Made by a program: the position numbers and the translations under genes. A stretch of 6,015 nucleotides of DNA, taken from positions 1 through 6,015 of the forward strand of contig JAJRTI010000121.1 of NCBI GenBank assembly GCA_024278415.1, written 5' to 3'. This document shows, in pieces, positions 1 through 5,980 of the stretch. Source of the DNA: Planctomycetota bacterium (GTDB taxonomy: Bacteria; Planctomycetota; Brocadiia; JAJRTI01). Numbering within the stretch: the first letter of the stretch is position 1; each line of letters opens with the position of its first letter. The notes under the pieces were generated by a model that did not search any database, had not been told where the DNA came from, and was given only the letters and a program-made list of their open reading frames with translations.

Positions 1-208
1 AACGCAACTCCATCTAGATGCCGGCACGATTGTGGCAGGAAGGATACCGTAAGCCCGCTTTCTGGGCAAGGGGCCCATCACGCACGGCGCGGTCCACCCT
101 CCGCAAGGCATCTACGATCCCATCTCGTGCGAAAACACCATGAGACATTGCAGCTTCTTTCCCTATCTATCCGCGCATGCCTATCTGCCTTCCACGTCCC
201 GCCTTCGC
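1..208. other. Left-edge stretch without a supported gene
   Basis: No convincing gene is seen here. A + strand frame is open from base 2 to a TAA at 50-52 and could be the last codons of a gene entering from the left, but its 16 residues are not recognisable. A - strand frame is open from an ATG at 111 out through base 1; its translation is also unrecognisable and I see no ribosome binding site. There is no clear hairpin or tract. The base composition is less GC-skewed between about 130 and 200, as expected of a leader before a promoter. Confidence 0.4.
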
Positions 209-237
209 TTGACTCTCCCCCGCGCCTCGTCTACCAT
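209..237 (+). promoter_or_regulatory. Sigma70-type promoter for isocitrate dehydrogenase
   Basis: TTGACT at 209-214 (5 of 6 to the -35 consensus) is followed after exactly 17 bases by TACCAT at 232-237 (4 of 6 to the -10 consensus). Transcription would begin near 244, leaving a leader of about 35 bases that contains the AAGGAG ribosome binding site at 263-268. The fit is seen by eye; use of the promoter is inferred. Confidence 0.6.
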
Positions 238-278
238 AGTTCGCTTCGTACTGCTCAAATTCAAGGAGTATCGACCTT

Positions 279-1361
279 ATGGCGCATAGGATTACCTTTA
301 TCGACGGCGATGGTGTTGGCCCGGAAATCGCCGCTGTTACCCGCAAGTGCATCGACGCGACCGGCGTAGACATTGACTGGGAAGTCGTCGAGGCTGGTGT
401 GGACGTGATGGAGCAAACGGGCACTCCCATGCCCGACTCCGTCATCGAGTCGATCCGGCGCAACGGCATAGCGATCAAGGCGCCCGTCACTACGCCCGTG
501 GGCAAAGGCTTCCGCAGCGTGAACGTGACGCTCCGGCAAACGCTTGATCTCTACGCTTGCTTGCGGCCTTGCAAGTCCTACGAAGGCGTGCGCTCACGGT
601 TCGAAAACATTGACCTCGTCATCGTTCGCGAAAACACGGAAGATCTCTACGCCGGCATCGAGTTCAAGAGCGGCACAAACGAAGCGTTGGAGTTGATTGA
701 CACGATCGAGGAACTCGTCGGGAAGAAGATCCTCCGCAGCTCGGGCATCAGCATCAAGCCCATCTCGGTCGAAAACACGCAACGGATCGTGAAGTTCGCA
801 TTCGAGTACGCGCTCGCCAACGACCGCAAACTCGTGACCGCGGTGCACAAGGCGAACATCATGAAATTTAGCGACGGGCTGTTCCTCGACGTGGCGCGCG
901 AGGTGGCTGAGTACTACCCGCAGGTCGAGTTCGAGGACCGCATCGTCGACAACATGTGCATGCAACTCGTGCAGAAGCCGGAATTGTATGACGTGCTGGT
1001 GCTGCCCAACCTCTACGGAGACATCGTCTCGGACCTGTGCGCGGGCCTGGTCGGCGGGCTCGGCGTGGCGCCCGGCGCGAACATCGGCGACACCATGGCC
1101 GTGTTCGAAGCCACCCACGGCAGCGCTCCTAAATACAAGGGCATGAACAAGGTCAACCCTACCGCCCTACTCCTCTCCGGCGTCATGATGCTGCGCCACA
1201 TCGGGGAACGCGACGCCGCGGACAGGCTCGATCGCGCCATTGCCGCGGTCATCGCCGAGGGCAAGGACGTGACCTATGACATGAAGCACGACCGGGACGA
1301 TCCCTCCGCGGTGGGCACAGCAGAGATGGGCGACGCGATCATCGCGAAGATGCAAGCGTAA
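279..1361 (+). CDS. icd: Isocitrate dehydrogenase, short IDH3-like form with NADP-type cofactor residues
   Basis: Oxidatively decarboxylates isocitrate to 2-oxoglutarate in the cytoplasmic TCA cycle. The 360 residues span the whole isocitrate/isopropylmalate dehydrogenase fold. Visible landmarks are the GDGVGPE start (residues 10-16), the isocitrate-binding S80-x-N82-x3-R86 in [10 protein letters not shown]96, R117 in [13 protein letters not shown]191 in VHKANIMK, and metal-binding D224, D248 and D252 (NLYGDIVSD). S80 and N82 separate it from isopropylmalate dehydrogenases. The middle resembles eukaryotic IDH3 and yeast IDH2, and the length suits that group rather than the roughly 416-residue E. 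coli enzyme. Yet the cofactor loop reads HGSAPKYKG, with K285-Y286 matching the K-Y pair of NADP enzymes where NAD enzymes usually have D-I; Y333 is also kept, while the expected Arg is H337. Cofactor preference is therefore open. AAGGAG lies 10 bases before the ATG, and the gene has its own promoter. Confidence 0.93.
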   Translation: MAHRITFIDGDGVGPEIAAVTRKCIDATGVDIDWEVVEAGVDVMEQTGTPMPDSVIESIRRNGIAIKAPVTTPVGKGFRSVNVTLRQTLDLYACLRPCKSYEGVRSRFENIDLVIVRENTEDLYAGIEFKSGTNEALELIDTIEELVGKKILRSSGISIKPISVENTQRIVKFAFEYALANDRKLVTAVHKANIMKFSDGLFLDVAREVAEYYPQVEFEDRIVDNMCMQLVQKPELYDVLVLPNLYGDIVSDLCAGLVGGLGVAPGANIGDTMAVFEATHGSAPKYKGMNKVNPTALLLSGVMMLRHIGERDAADRLDRAIAAVIAEGKDVTYDMKHDRDDPSAVGTAEMGDAIIAKMQA

Positions 1362-1386
1362 CGGGCAACGCGAGCCGCCGTCCATG

Positions 1387-1406
1387 GCCGACGCTATGCG
1401 TCTGGC
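1387..1406. terminator. Hairpin between convergent genes, possible bidirectional terminator
   Basis: GACGC (1390-1394) and GCGTC (1398-1402) form a perfect 5-bp stem around a TAT loop. GCC (1387-1389) and GGC (1404-1406) extend it to 8 bp with one bulged base. It sits where isocitrate dehydrogenase (stop at 1361) and the membrane protein (TAG at 1394-1396) converge, and overlaps the latter's stop codon. There is no U-tract on either strand, so intrinsic termination is only a possibility. Confidence 0.33.
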
Positions 1407-2845
1407 TCATTCAGGGCGCCCCGTGTCCGTTCCGGCTTGCGTTTGCGGATAGCCACGAGCCGCCCCTCGGCCACAATCACCTGGAAGTCTCCGGCGTCAC
1501 CCCCCAGCATGTGCGCGCCCGGCCGACGCGCGTCCACGTTGACCACAATCACGTCGTACCGGCTCATGTCCACATCGCGCAGGCTCTCCTTGCGGCGCAA
1601 CAGGTCCACGCCCGCCACGCGACTTCCCGCGTCTAGGAAGAAAAAGACCTGGTTCTTGCGGTCCACCAGAGCACGGCCACACCCATGGGGGAATTGTTCG
1701 CCGATCAGTTCCGCAACGTCCCGCAGCGAACGCCACTGAAGTTCGCCCGTGCCATTGGGGTGCGCCTCGTACTCGCCTGCATCGCGCAACCCCAGATCGC
1801 GGGCACGCCACACGCCGGCCGCCGCGACGACGGCCACCAGCGTCCAAGCTAGGCCTAACCTGAGCGATGGCGTGAGCCGTCGCACAACGACGTGCAGCGG
1901 GGGAACGGCACACCCGGCGAAGAACGAGAACATCAGGTAGAGTTCCATCGTCTTGGCGAAGTGAATGTTATACGTGACGCCATAGACGAACGCGCCTACG
2001 CCCAAAGCGAGCGAAGCCAGCGGGGCCAGCAAGACCGCGAGCGCTGTGGAGCGCCGGCGCACGCATCGCACCGCGCCCGCCGCGGCCAGCAGAATCACCA
2101 AGGTGGGGTGCAATGCCGGTGTGCGGGCGAGTTGCGACAGATACGCCGCAACCACTCGCCACGCGTAAGGTGTCGGCCGCTCCGGCATGTGATAGACGCA
2201 TTCGCGAAGAAAGCTCGCCTTGTCCGGGAAACCGAGCAGGTAGCTGAATGAGGTGAGCGGAAGCAACACCGCCAGCACCAAGGCGTGCGGCCATATGCGC
2301 CTGTTGCCTCGGCACAGTTCGATCGCAGCGATCCCTGCCACGACGAATTCCGCACCAGGACGAAACAGACTCGACAAGGCCAGACACGCGAGCCCGACCC
2401 ACTTCTGACGCTCAGCGAAGTAGAAGGCAAGCCCCATGAACAGAAGCGGCACGCTAAAGCCAGGGTTGTCCGCGTTGATGACAATCGGATGCCACCACCG
2501 GCCCATGAGCATCAGCGCCAACGTTAGCAGCCAGCATCCCCGCGCACGCATGACCCACCTGCACAACAAGCCCACAGCCGCGGCGTTCAACGCTATGCAC
2601 AAGAGCGTCGTCAGATCAAAACTCCCCGTGAGCCTGTAGGCCAGCCCGAACAGCAGAATCATTCCAAGCTTCGGGTGCGTATCGAGGTGGCTGTACTCGT
2701 GCAGGCGCGGGGTCACGAGCCGCACGAACTGCGCGGCGTTCACGAACGAGTCCCCATCCCAGCCAAACCCCCGGTAGTGCAGCATCACGCCGTAGAATAC
2801 CCCAACGCAGCACGCGGCGAAGACGAATGGCCGGGCCCGCGGCAT
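1394..2845 (-). CDS. Polytopic membrane protein, GT-C-like glycosyltransferase candidate
   Basis: A 483-residue membrane protein with about ten to twelve hydrophobic segments between residues 6 and 345 and a soluble C-terminal part of about 135 residues. The first helix is followed by an acidic loop with D30 and D32 (WDGDS). Next come LDTHPKLG (D55, H57, P58), NADNPG (D126) and a FRPGAEF motif (R162-P163). Acidic residues after helix one, a following HP motif and an RP motif after the middle helices are typical of GT-C transferases, which move sugars from polyprenyl-phosphate donors on the outer face of the inner membrane. Family membership is inferred from this pattern, and donor and acceptor are unknown. 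The frame also has a GTG at 2890 overlapping the preceding stop (GTGA). I prefer the ATG at 2845 because GGAGGG lies 8 bases before it, and the basic MPRARP end suits a first helix. Last gene of the PilZ/zinc-ribbon unit. Confidence 0.8.
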   Translation of the reverse strand: MPRARPFVFAACCVGVFYGVMLHYRGFGWDGDSFVNAAQFVRLVTPRLHEYSHLDTHPKLGMILLFGLAYRLTGSFDLTTLLCIALNAAAVGLLCRWVMRARGCWLLTLALMLMGRWWHPIVINADNPGFSVPLLFMGLAFYFAERQKWVGLACLALSSLFRPGAEFVVAGIAAIELCRGNRRIWPHALVLAVLLPLTSFSYLLGFPDKASFLRECVYHMPERPTPYAWRVVAAYLSQLARTPALHPTLVILLAAAGAVRCVRRRSTALAVLLAPLASLALGVGAFVYGVTYNIHFAKTMELYLMFSFFAGCAVPPLHVVVRRLTPSLRLGLAWTLVAVVAAAGVWRARDLGLRDAGEYEAHPNGTGELQWRSLRDVAELIGEQFPHGCGRALVDRKNQVFFFLDAGSRVAGVDLLRRKESLRDVDMSRYDVIVVNVDARRPGAHMLGGDAGDFQVIVAEGRLVAIRKRKPERTRGALNEPDA

Positions 2846-2853
2846 CACAAGAT

Positions 2854-2859
2854 CCCTCC
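2854..2859 (-). promoter_or_regulatory. Ribosome binding site fixing the membrane-protein start
   Basis: On the - strand GGAGGG ends 8 bases before the ATG at 2845, a near-ideal Shine-Dalgarno. No comparable site precedes the alternative GTG at 2890, although that GTG overlaps the upstream stop in a GTGA arrangement that could allow coupled initiation. Confidence 0.65.
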
Positions 2860-2886
2860 AACCGGGCGCTCCTGCGGCAGCCACCT

Positions 2887-3324
2887 TCACTCGCCCGGCG
2901 CGGCAGCTCGTGGCCTGTCCAACTGCTCGATATCCGGGCCGATGGATTTCTTGCTCACCAGCGAGAAGAGAAGGAGGACAATCGCCAAAAATGCGGCGAG
3001 CCCCACGATGAGGAACTTGTGTCGCCAGAGAAAGTCCACGGCCGCGCCCACACTTTCGCTCGCGATCTGCTCGACCGCGCCCGGTTCGTTGACGCGCGTC
3101 TCCAGACGCTCGCCGCTCTTAAGATCGCGGCCGCAACTGGTGCAGATGATCGCGTCCGCGGGGATTTCCGCTTCGCAGTGCGGGCACATCATGCTCACAA
3201 CCAACCTGGGGTCGGGCACGGTGATGGCTTGCTTGCACTCAGGGCACGTGCCTTGCCGGCCGGCAAGCTCATCCCAAAGCGACAAGGACGCGCCGCAGCG
3301 AGGGCAGTTGAACTCGATAGGCAT
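2887..3324 (-). CDS. Double zinc-ribbon protein with one transmembrane helix
   Basis: A 145-residue protein of unknown specific function. Two four-cysteine ribbons are visible: C7-x2-C10 with C27-x2-C30 (FNCPRCG, TCPEC), then C47-x2-C50 with C61-x2-C64 (MCPHCE, CTSCGRDL). A linker of about 35 residues follows, then RHK and one strongly hydrophobic helix at about 104-123, a basic SKK flank and a short tail ending at 145. There is no signal peptide. By the positive-inside rule the flanking basic residues are ambiguous, but Cys4 ribbons are normally cytoplasmic, so I infer a tail-anchored adaptor with its ribbons inside. The first ribbon, ending in a VP dipeptide, is of a style common in Planctomycetota-like genomes. 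The ATG at 3324 has AGGAG 10 bases upstream; a longer frame to 3363 adds 13 low-quality residues. It follows the PilZ gene by 42 bases and precedes the membrane protein by 41. Confidence 0.85.
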   Translation of the reverse strand: MPIEFNCPRCGASLSLWDELAGRQGTCPECKQAITVPDPRLVVSMMCPHCEAEIPADAIICTSCGRDLKSGERLETRVNEPGAVEQIASESVGAAVDFLWRHKFLIVGLAAFLAIVLLLFSLVSKKSIGPDIEQLDRPRAAAPGE

Positions 3325-3334
3325 GGATCGATGG

Positions 3335-3339
3335 CTCCT
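3335..3339 (-). promoter_or_regulatory. Ribosome binding site fixing the zinc-ribbon start
   Basis: AGGAG on the - strand lies 10 bases before the ATG at 3324. It is located inside the 13-codon extension that would begin at 3363, which argues that the extension is not translated. Confidence 0.65.
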
Positions 3340-3366
3340 GCCGGCGCCGGCCGAGCATAGCAAACG

Positions 3367-3762
3367 TCACTTGCCGGCATTGGCCGGCTTGTCCTCCCCA
3401 TCCTGGGCCAAGGGTGTGCCGGCGATCCGAAGCTTGCCGGCAAGTTGCCCCTTGGCCTCGCTGAACTCCACGCCCACGCGGTAAAGCTCTTCCTTCGGCA
3501 TACCCACCACGACCGCGACGCGGCCGCCGCTCTCGATGGTATCGTCCCCGTCTGGCATGTGCATATGCAGGCGAATCCGGCTGTCTTCAGCCGGCGGCTG
3601 CGGCGTCGCGAAGGCCAGCCCGAGCACCGACACGTCCAGCACCTTCTGCTTCGTCCGCGGTTTGCCTCGTTCCCGAAGGCGAGCCCACAGGCTGGCTTTA
3701 TCCCACGACACCCAAGTGCCAGGGAGTACGTAGCGCACGGCTCTTCGGCGGTCGTTGCTCAC
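3367..3762 (-). CDS. PilZ-domain protein, probable c-di-GMP sensor
   Basis: A 131-residue single-domain protein. The two PilZ signatures are present: R6-x3-R10 within DRRRAVRY close to the N-terminus, and D43-x-S45-x2-G48 in LDVSVLG. YRVGVEF at 94-100 matches the usual closing strand of the barrel. PilZ proteins with both motifs bind cyclic di-GMP and usually act on motility, polysaccharide or envelope machinery. Here the linker between the motifs (11-42) is rather long and basic (WARLRERGKPRTKQK), and the tail after about 117 looks disordered. Start: the GTG at 3762 has GGGAGGAG 7 bases upstream. The in-frame ATG at 3828 has no good site and lies between the -35 and -10 of the promoter candidate at 3819-3847. 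First gene of a likely unit with the zinc-ribbon and GT-C-like genes. c-di-GMP binding is inferred from motifs. Confidence 0.87.
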   Translation of the reverse strand: MSNDRRRAVRYVLPGTWVSWDKASLWARLRERGKPRTKQKVLDVSVLGLAFATPQPPAEDSRIRLHMHMPDGDDTIESGGRVAVVVGMPKEELYRVGVEFSEAKGQLAGKLRIAGTPLAQDGEDKPANAGK

Positions 3763-3769
3763 GGTGGGG

Positions 3770-3777
3770 CTCCTCCC
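3770..3777 (-). promoter_or_regulatory. Strong ribosome binding site for the PilZ gene
   Basis: GGGAGGAG on the - strand lies 7 bases before the GTG at 3762. It decides that start over the ATG at 3828, which would add 22 residues not expected ahead of the RxxxR motif. Confidence 0.75.
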
Positions 3778-3818
3778 AGTAAGAATCCATTCCAGACCTC
3801 GCACATCCTGCTCAAACC

Positions 3819-3847
3819 ATGCTCCCATATGTTCCGGTGATTGTCAA
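3819..3847 (-). promoter_or_regulatory. Promoter candidate for the PilZ unit
   Basis: On the - strand a perfect TTGACA (3847-3842) is followed after 17 bases by GAGCAT (3824-3819). That -10 matches only three of six positions, but a TG dinucleotide one base upstream gives an extended -10 form. Transcription would start near 3812, giving a leader of about 50 bases to the GTG at 3762. The weak -10 keeps confidence moderate. Confidence 0.45.
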
Positions 3848-3854
3848 TCCATCC

Positions 3855-3877
3855 TTCGGCCGCGCCTACAGGCCGAA
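3855..3877 (-). terminator. Hairpin at the end of the TatD-like gene
   Basis: TTCGGCC (3855-3861) and GGCCGAA (3871-3877) form a perfect 7-bp inverted repeat with a 9-base loop that contains the TAG stop of the TatD-like gene (3866-3868). No U-tract follows, so it may weaken readthrough or protect the 3' end rather than terminate fully. It stands just upstream of the PilZ promoter candidate, consistent with a boundary between two units. Confidence 0.38.
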
Positions 3878-4963
3878 AAGGGCCGCCGCGTTCCGTGACG
3901 TCGCGTCCCGCACGCTCCGGTAGTCCACGCCCTGAAGCTTCGCCAACTCGACCGCGGCGCAGCGCACAAACGCGGCCTCGTTCACGTTACGATGCCGGGA
4001 CGACTGGAAGTGCTCCGCGGCCGGGAGCGTGCTCTTGCCCGGCAGCTCGAACGCCAGCCCCGGCAGATACTCCTCCACAAGAATCGCGAACATCCGCTCC
4101 TTCTCCTCCTTGATCCATTTGTCCCGAGCCTTGCGTGACAGTTCGTGCTTCTCCGCCTCCGCACGAGCCCAATCCAACGCGCGCTTCCACAGTCCTTTGA
4201 TGGGCGTTTGGTACGGTGCGTCCGTCTCAATCAACGTCCGGGCCAAGTCGATCGCCCGCGCTTGCTCGACATAGGGCGGTCGGTACGTCATGGACGCCGG
4301 CAACGAAATCCAATACCCGAGCCCCAGCGCCGCCCGCATACGCTGCACCCCGGCGCTGAAACAATGGAGCATGACGCGGTCCGGAGCCACGCCGCTCCTA
4401 TCGAGAATCTCGAACGCCTGCTCGCACGCGTCCCGCTCGTGCACCACCAGCGGCAAGTTGAACTCAATCGCCACATCAATCCATTGCTGGAACGCGGTGC
4501 GCTGCGCGGCGAGGCGCTGTCGCACGTTCGGCTCGCCAAGCAACTCATCTCGCCGTTCGTCTATGAGCCTGTCGATCTCATCCCGCGCGCCGGCGTTCGT
4601 ATCGCTCAGGAAGCCCACGAGTGGCCAATAGCGGTCCAAGCCGACTTCGCCAATCCCGCACAGCATCCCCGCCTGGGCCGCGTCCCGCGCCGCGGCGAGT
4701 GCATTCGGCAGGAACTCGTCGAGGCCGGCCACGTGCGCCCATCGGCTCGGCGGCTCGAAGCCCATGGCGATGCACACACGCACGGGATGGCCCGCCGCCG
4801 CGGCGAGGACCGCCTCGGGCGCCACCTCAAGCCGCCCCCCTTCCCACACGAGCGACACGACGATCGCCCCCACACCCATGGCGGCACACCGATCGAGCAT
4901 GCGCCGAAACTCGCCGCTCGCAAGATCCCGCGCGCTCACATGGGTATGGCAGTCGATAAGCAT
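3866..4963 (-). CDS. TatD-family metal-dependent hydrolase with two insertions
   Basis: A 365-residue TIM-barrel metallohydrolase, about 100 residues longer than the usual TatD protein of about 260. The full set of metal ligands is visible: H6 and H8 in DCHTHV, E106 in GIGEVGLD, H175 in PLVVHERDA, H200 in MLHCFSAG and D248 in ETDAPY. The C-terminus also matches, with RHRNVNE (323-329) and TSRNAAALF. Extra sequence sits at about 114-152, after GLDRYW, and at about 254-322, after ETDAPYQTP; both are charged and helix-like. Characterised relatives are 3'-5' DNases or D-aminoacyl-tRNA deacylases, but the substrate cannot be told here. The ATG at 4963 is the first possible start because an in-frame TGA lies two codons upstream. 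No Shine-Dalgarno is visible, so initiation may be coupled to the gene 69 bases upstream or use another mode. No signal peptide; cytoplasmic. Confidence 0.88.
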   Translation of the reverse strand: MLIDCHTHVSARDLASGEFRRMLDRCAAMGVGAIVVSLVWEGGRLEVAPEAVLAAAAGHPVRVCIAMGFEPPSRWAHVAGLDEFLPNALAAARDAAQAGMLCGIGEVGLDRYWPLVGFLSDTNAGARDEIDRLIDERRDELLGEPNVRQRLAAQRTAFQQWIDVAIEFNLPLVVHERDACEQAFEILDRSGVAPDRVMLHCFSAGVQRMRAALGLGYWISLPASMTYRPPYVEQARAIDLARTLIETDAPYQTPIKGLWKRALDWARAEAEKHELSRKARDKWIKEEKERMFAILVEEYLPGLAFELPGKSTLPAAEHFQSSRHRNVNEAAFVRCAAVELAKLQGVDYRSVRDATSRNAAALFGL

Positions 4964-4978
4964 GGATCAGACACAACA

Positions 4979-5004
4979 CCAATGACCAATGACCAATGAC
5001 CAAT
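4979..5004. repeat. Heptanucleotide tandem repeat, unit CCAATGA
   Basis: CCAATGA occurs three times without error at 4979-4999, followed by a partial fourth unit CCAAT at 5000-5004. On the - strand the unit reads TCATTGG. It lies in the 69-base gap between the two TIM-barrel genes, 16 bases upstream of the TatD-like ATG. The tract resembles in form the short heptameric tandem repeats known between genes in cyanobacteria, but no function is evident. Confidence 0.85.
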
Positions 5005-5032
5005 CGGCGCCAAGCTCGACGCGCGAGCCACG

Positions 5033-5809
5033 TCACTCGCACCCCAGCACCTTCGCGGCGATGCCGAACGTCTCCTCCGCCTCGTATTCGTGGCCAATGC
5101 CGACCACGATGCCGTCGAGGTCGGGGATGCGGCACACGTACTCCATCCCCTCCTGGGGAGCCATACGGCCCATGGCCAGCGGTTTCATCGCGAGGACCTT
5201 CTTCTTCGTGTTCCGGATCGCGGTCAACACGTTCTCCTCGCAAGGGCACATGCGCCAGGTGAGTTTGTTGACGGGCGTGTTGACCGCGGCCGCGTCGAAC
5301 GCCTCCGCGGCAGGGATCACCTCGCCTGCGTTGTGCGTCGAGTATGCTGGCACGAAGCCCGCGTCGCGAATCTTCTTGAGCGTGTCCGCGAACTCCTGTT
5401 GCATGGTGCGCTCCGCTTTGACGAACAGCGCGTCGCTCCACTGCCCGTGCACGAGCATGACCTGGCAGTTCAACTCGCGGTAAGTATCGAAGTCCGCCTC
5501 AAAGCCCTTGGACACGATCATGATGGTGGGAAGCTGCACCCCGGTCTTCTCCGCGGCCCCAGCCAGCGCGCGGCACAGGCGACCGGTGAACCCCTCCTTC
5601 AGACTCGCCATCATGCCGCGCACGCCCATCTCGATCGCGCGCACGAGAATGCGCTCCATCTCCTCTGCATTCTGGAAGCGCTCTTTGTACACGCGCGTGC
5701 GCGCTTGGCTCATGTACGAGCCGCCAAGGAAGGGGTTGTGGCCGAGCAGGAGCTTGGAAAACGTGCGGTCTTCGATGTCGAAAGTCGGGAACACGGGCTG
5801 GTCAGACAT
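5033..5809 (-). CDS. TIM-barrel protein with an aldo-keto-reductase-like C-terminus, function unknown
   Basis: A 258-residue soluble protein, full length with no signal peptide. Alternating strand and helix segments suggest a TIM barrel: KLLLGHNPF (19-27), GVRGMMAS (62-69), PTIMIVS (94-100), QVMLVHGQW (116-124), FVPAYSTHN (152-160), KVLAMKPLAMGRM (204-216) and IVVGIG (234-239). The last two recall the 'KPL.GG' and 'VGi' strands of aldo-keto reductases. The catalytic Asp-Tyr-Lys-His set of that family is not recognisable, so NADPH-dependent reduction should not be assumed. Notable residues are H24-N25-P26, H121, H159-N160 and C188-P-C190. I chose the ATG at 5809 because GAGG lies 6 bases upstream. 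An ATG at 5821 adds four residues but has no site. It has its own promoter candidate and lies 69 bases before the TatD-like gene, so the two may be co-transcribed. Real gene: very likely; function: unassigned. Confidence 0.82.
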   Translation of the reverse strand: MSDQPVFPTFDIEDRTFSKLLLGHNPFLGGSYMSQARTRVYKERFQNAEEMERILVRAIEMGVRGMMASLKEGFTGRLCRALAGAAEKTGVQLPTIMIVSKGFEADFDTYRELNCQVMLVHGQWSDALFVKAERTMQQEFADTLKKIRDAGFVPAYSTHNAGEVIPAAEAFDAAAVNTPVNKLTWRMCPCEENVLTAIRNTKKKVLAMKPLAMGRMAPQEGMEYVCRIPDLDGIVVGIGHEYEAEETFGIAAKVLGCE

Positions 5810-5858
5810 GACGGGCCTCATGAGGACAAAATCAACGGTCCATGCAGCGCCGCATTAC

Positions 5859-5887
5859 AAGATATGGGCAGAGCCGGCGCGCGTCAA
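5859..5887 (-). promoter_or_regulatory. Sigma70-type promoter for the TIM-barrel gene pair
   Basis: On the - strand TTGACG (5887-5882) is followed after exactly 17 bases by TATCTT (5864-5859). The two hexamers match consensus at 5 and 4 of 6 positions. Transcription would start near 5852, giving a leader of about 42 bases to the ATG at 5809. It would serve the TIM-barrel gene and probably the TatD-like gene behind it. Confidence 0.6.
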
Positions 5888-5980
5888 GGGGCGACGCACG
5901 CCTGCCGCTCAATGCGAGAGACCGATCACTCCTGTGCCGCCCCCGCCGGCACCAAGTTGTCGCAGGGGCCGTCATGAACA

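Noticed and set aside
1..111. Possible partial genes entering the left edge on either strand
   Set aside because: Too short and unrecognisable, with no ribosome binding site; noted only as open frames.
594..1118. - strand open frame (174 residues) inside isocitrate dehydrogenase
   Set aside because: Antisense shadow of a clearly identified enzyme, His/Asp/Val-rich and without motifs.
279..1361. Isopropylmalate dehydrogenase (leuB) as an alternative identity
   Set aside because: The S80-x-N82 substrate motif in RSVNVTLRQ is of the isocitrate type, and no leucine-biosynthesis genes are nearby.
3325..3363. 13-codon N-terminal extension of the zinc-ribbon protein
   Set aside because: The AGGAG for the ATG at 3324 lies within it, and the added residues are unlike the family start just ahead of the first CxxC.
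2675..3484. + strand open frame (269 residues) across three - strand genes
   Set aside because: It spans parts of the membrane, zinc-ribbon and PilZ genes, whose motifs are convincing; low-complexity Ser/Pro/Arg composition.
4145..4999. Long + strand open frame (284 residues) opposite the TatD-like gene
   Set aside because: It mirrors a gene with all catalytic motifs, is rich in Arg, His and Pro as expected from antisense GC-rich DNA, and shows no domain or good ribosome binding site.
4979..5004. CRISPR-like array
   Set aside because: Contiguous 7-bp units without spacers and no cas genes; it is a simple tandem repeat.
5023..5040. Inverted repeat GCGAG/CTCGC around the stop of the TIM-barrel gene
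   Set aside because: Only five base pairs with an 8-base loop and no U-tract; expected by chance in GC-rich DNA.
5090..5977. Long + strand open frame (295 residues) opposite the TIM-barrel gene
   Set aside because: His/Arg/Ala-rich antisense translation with no recognisable motif; it also crosses the - strand promoter.
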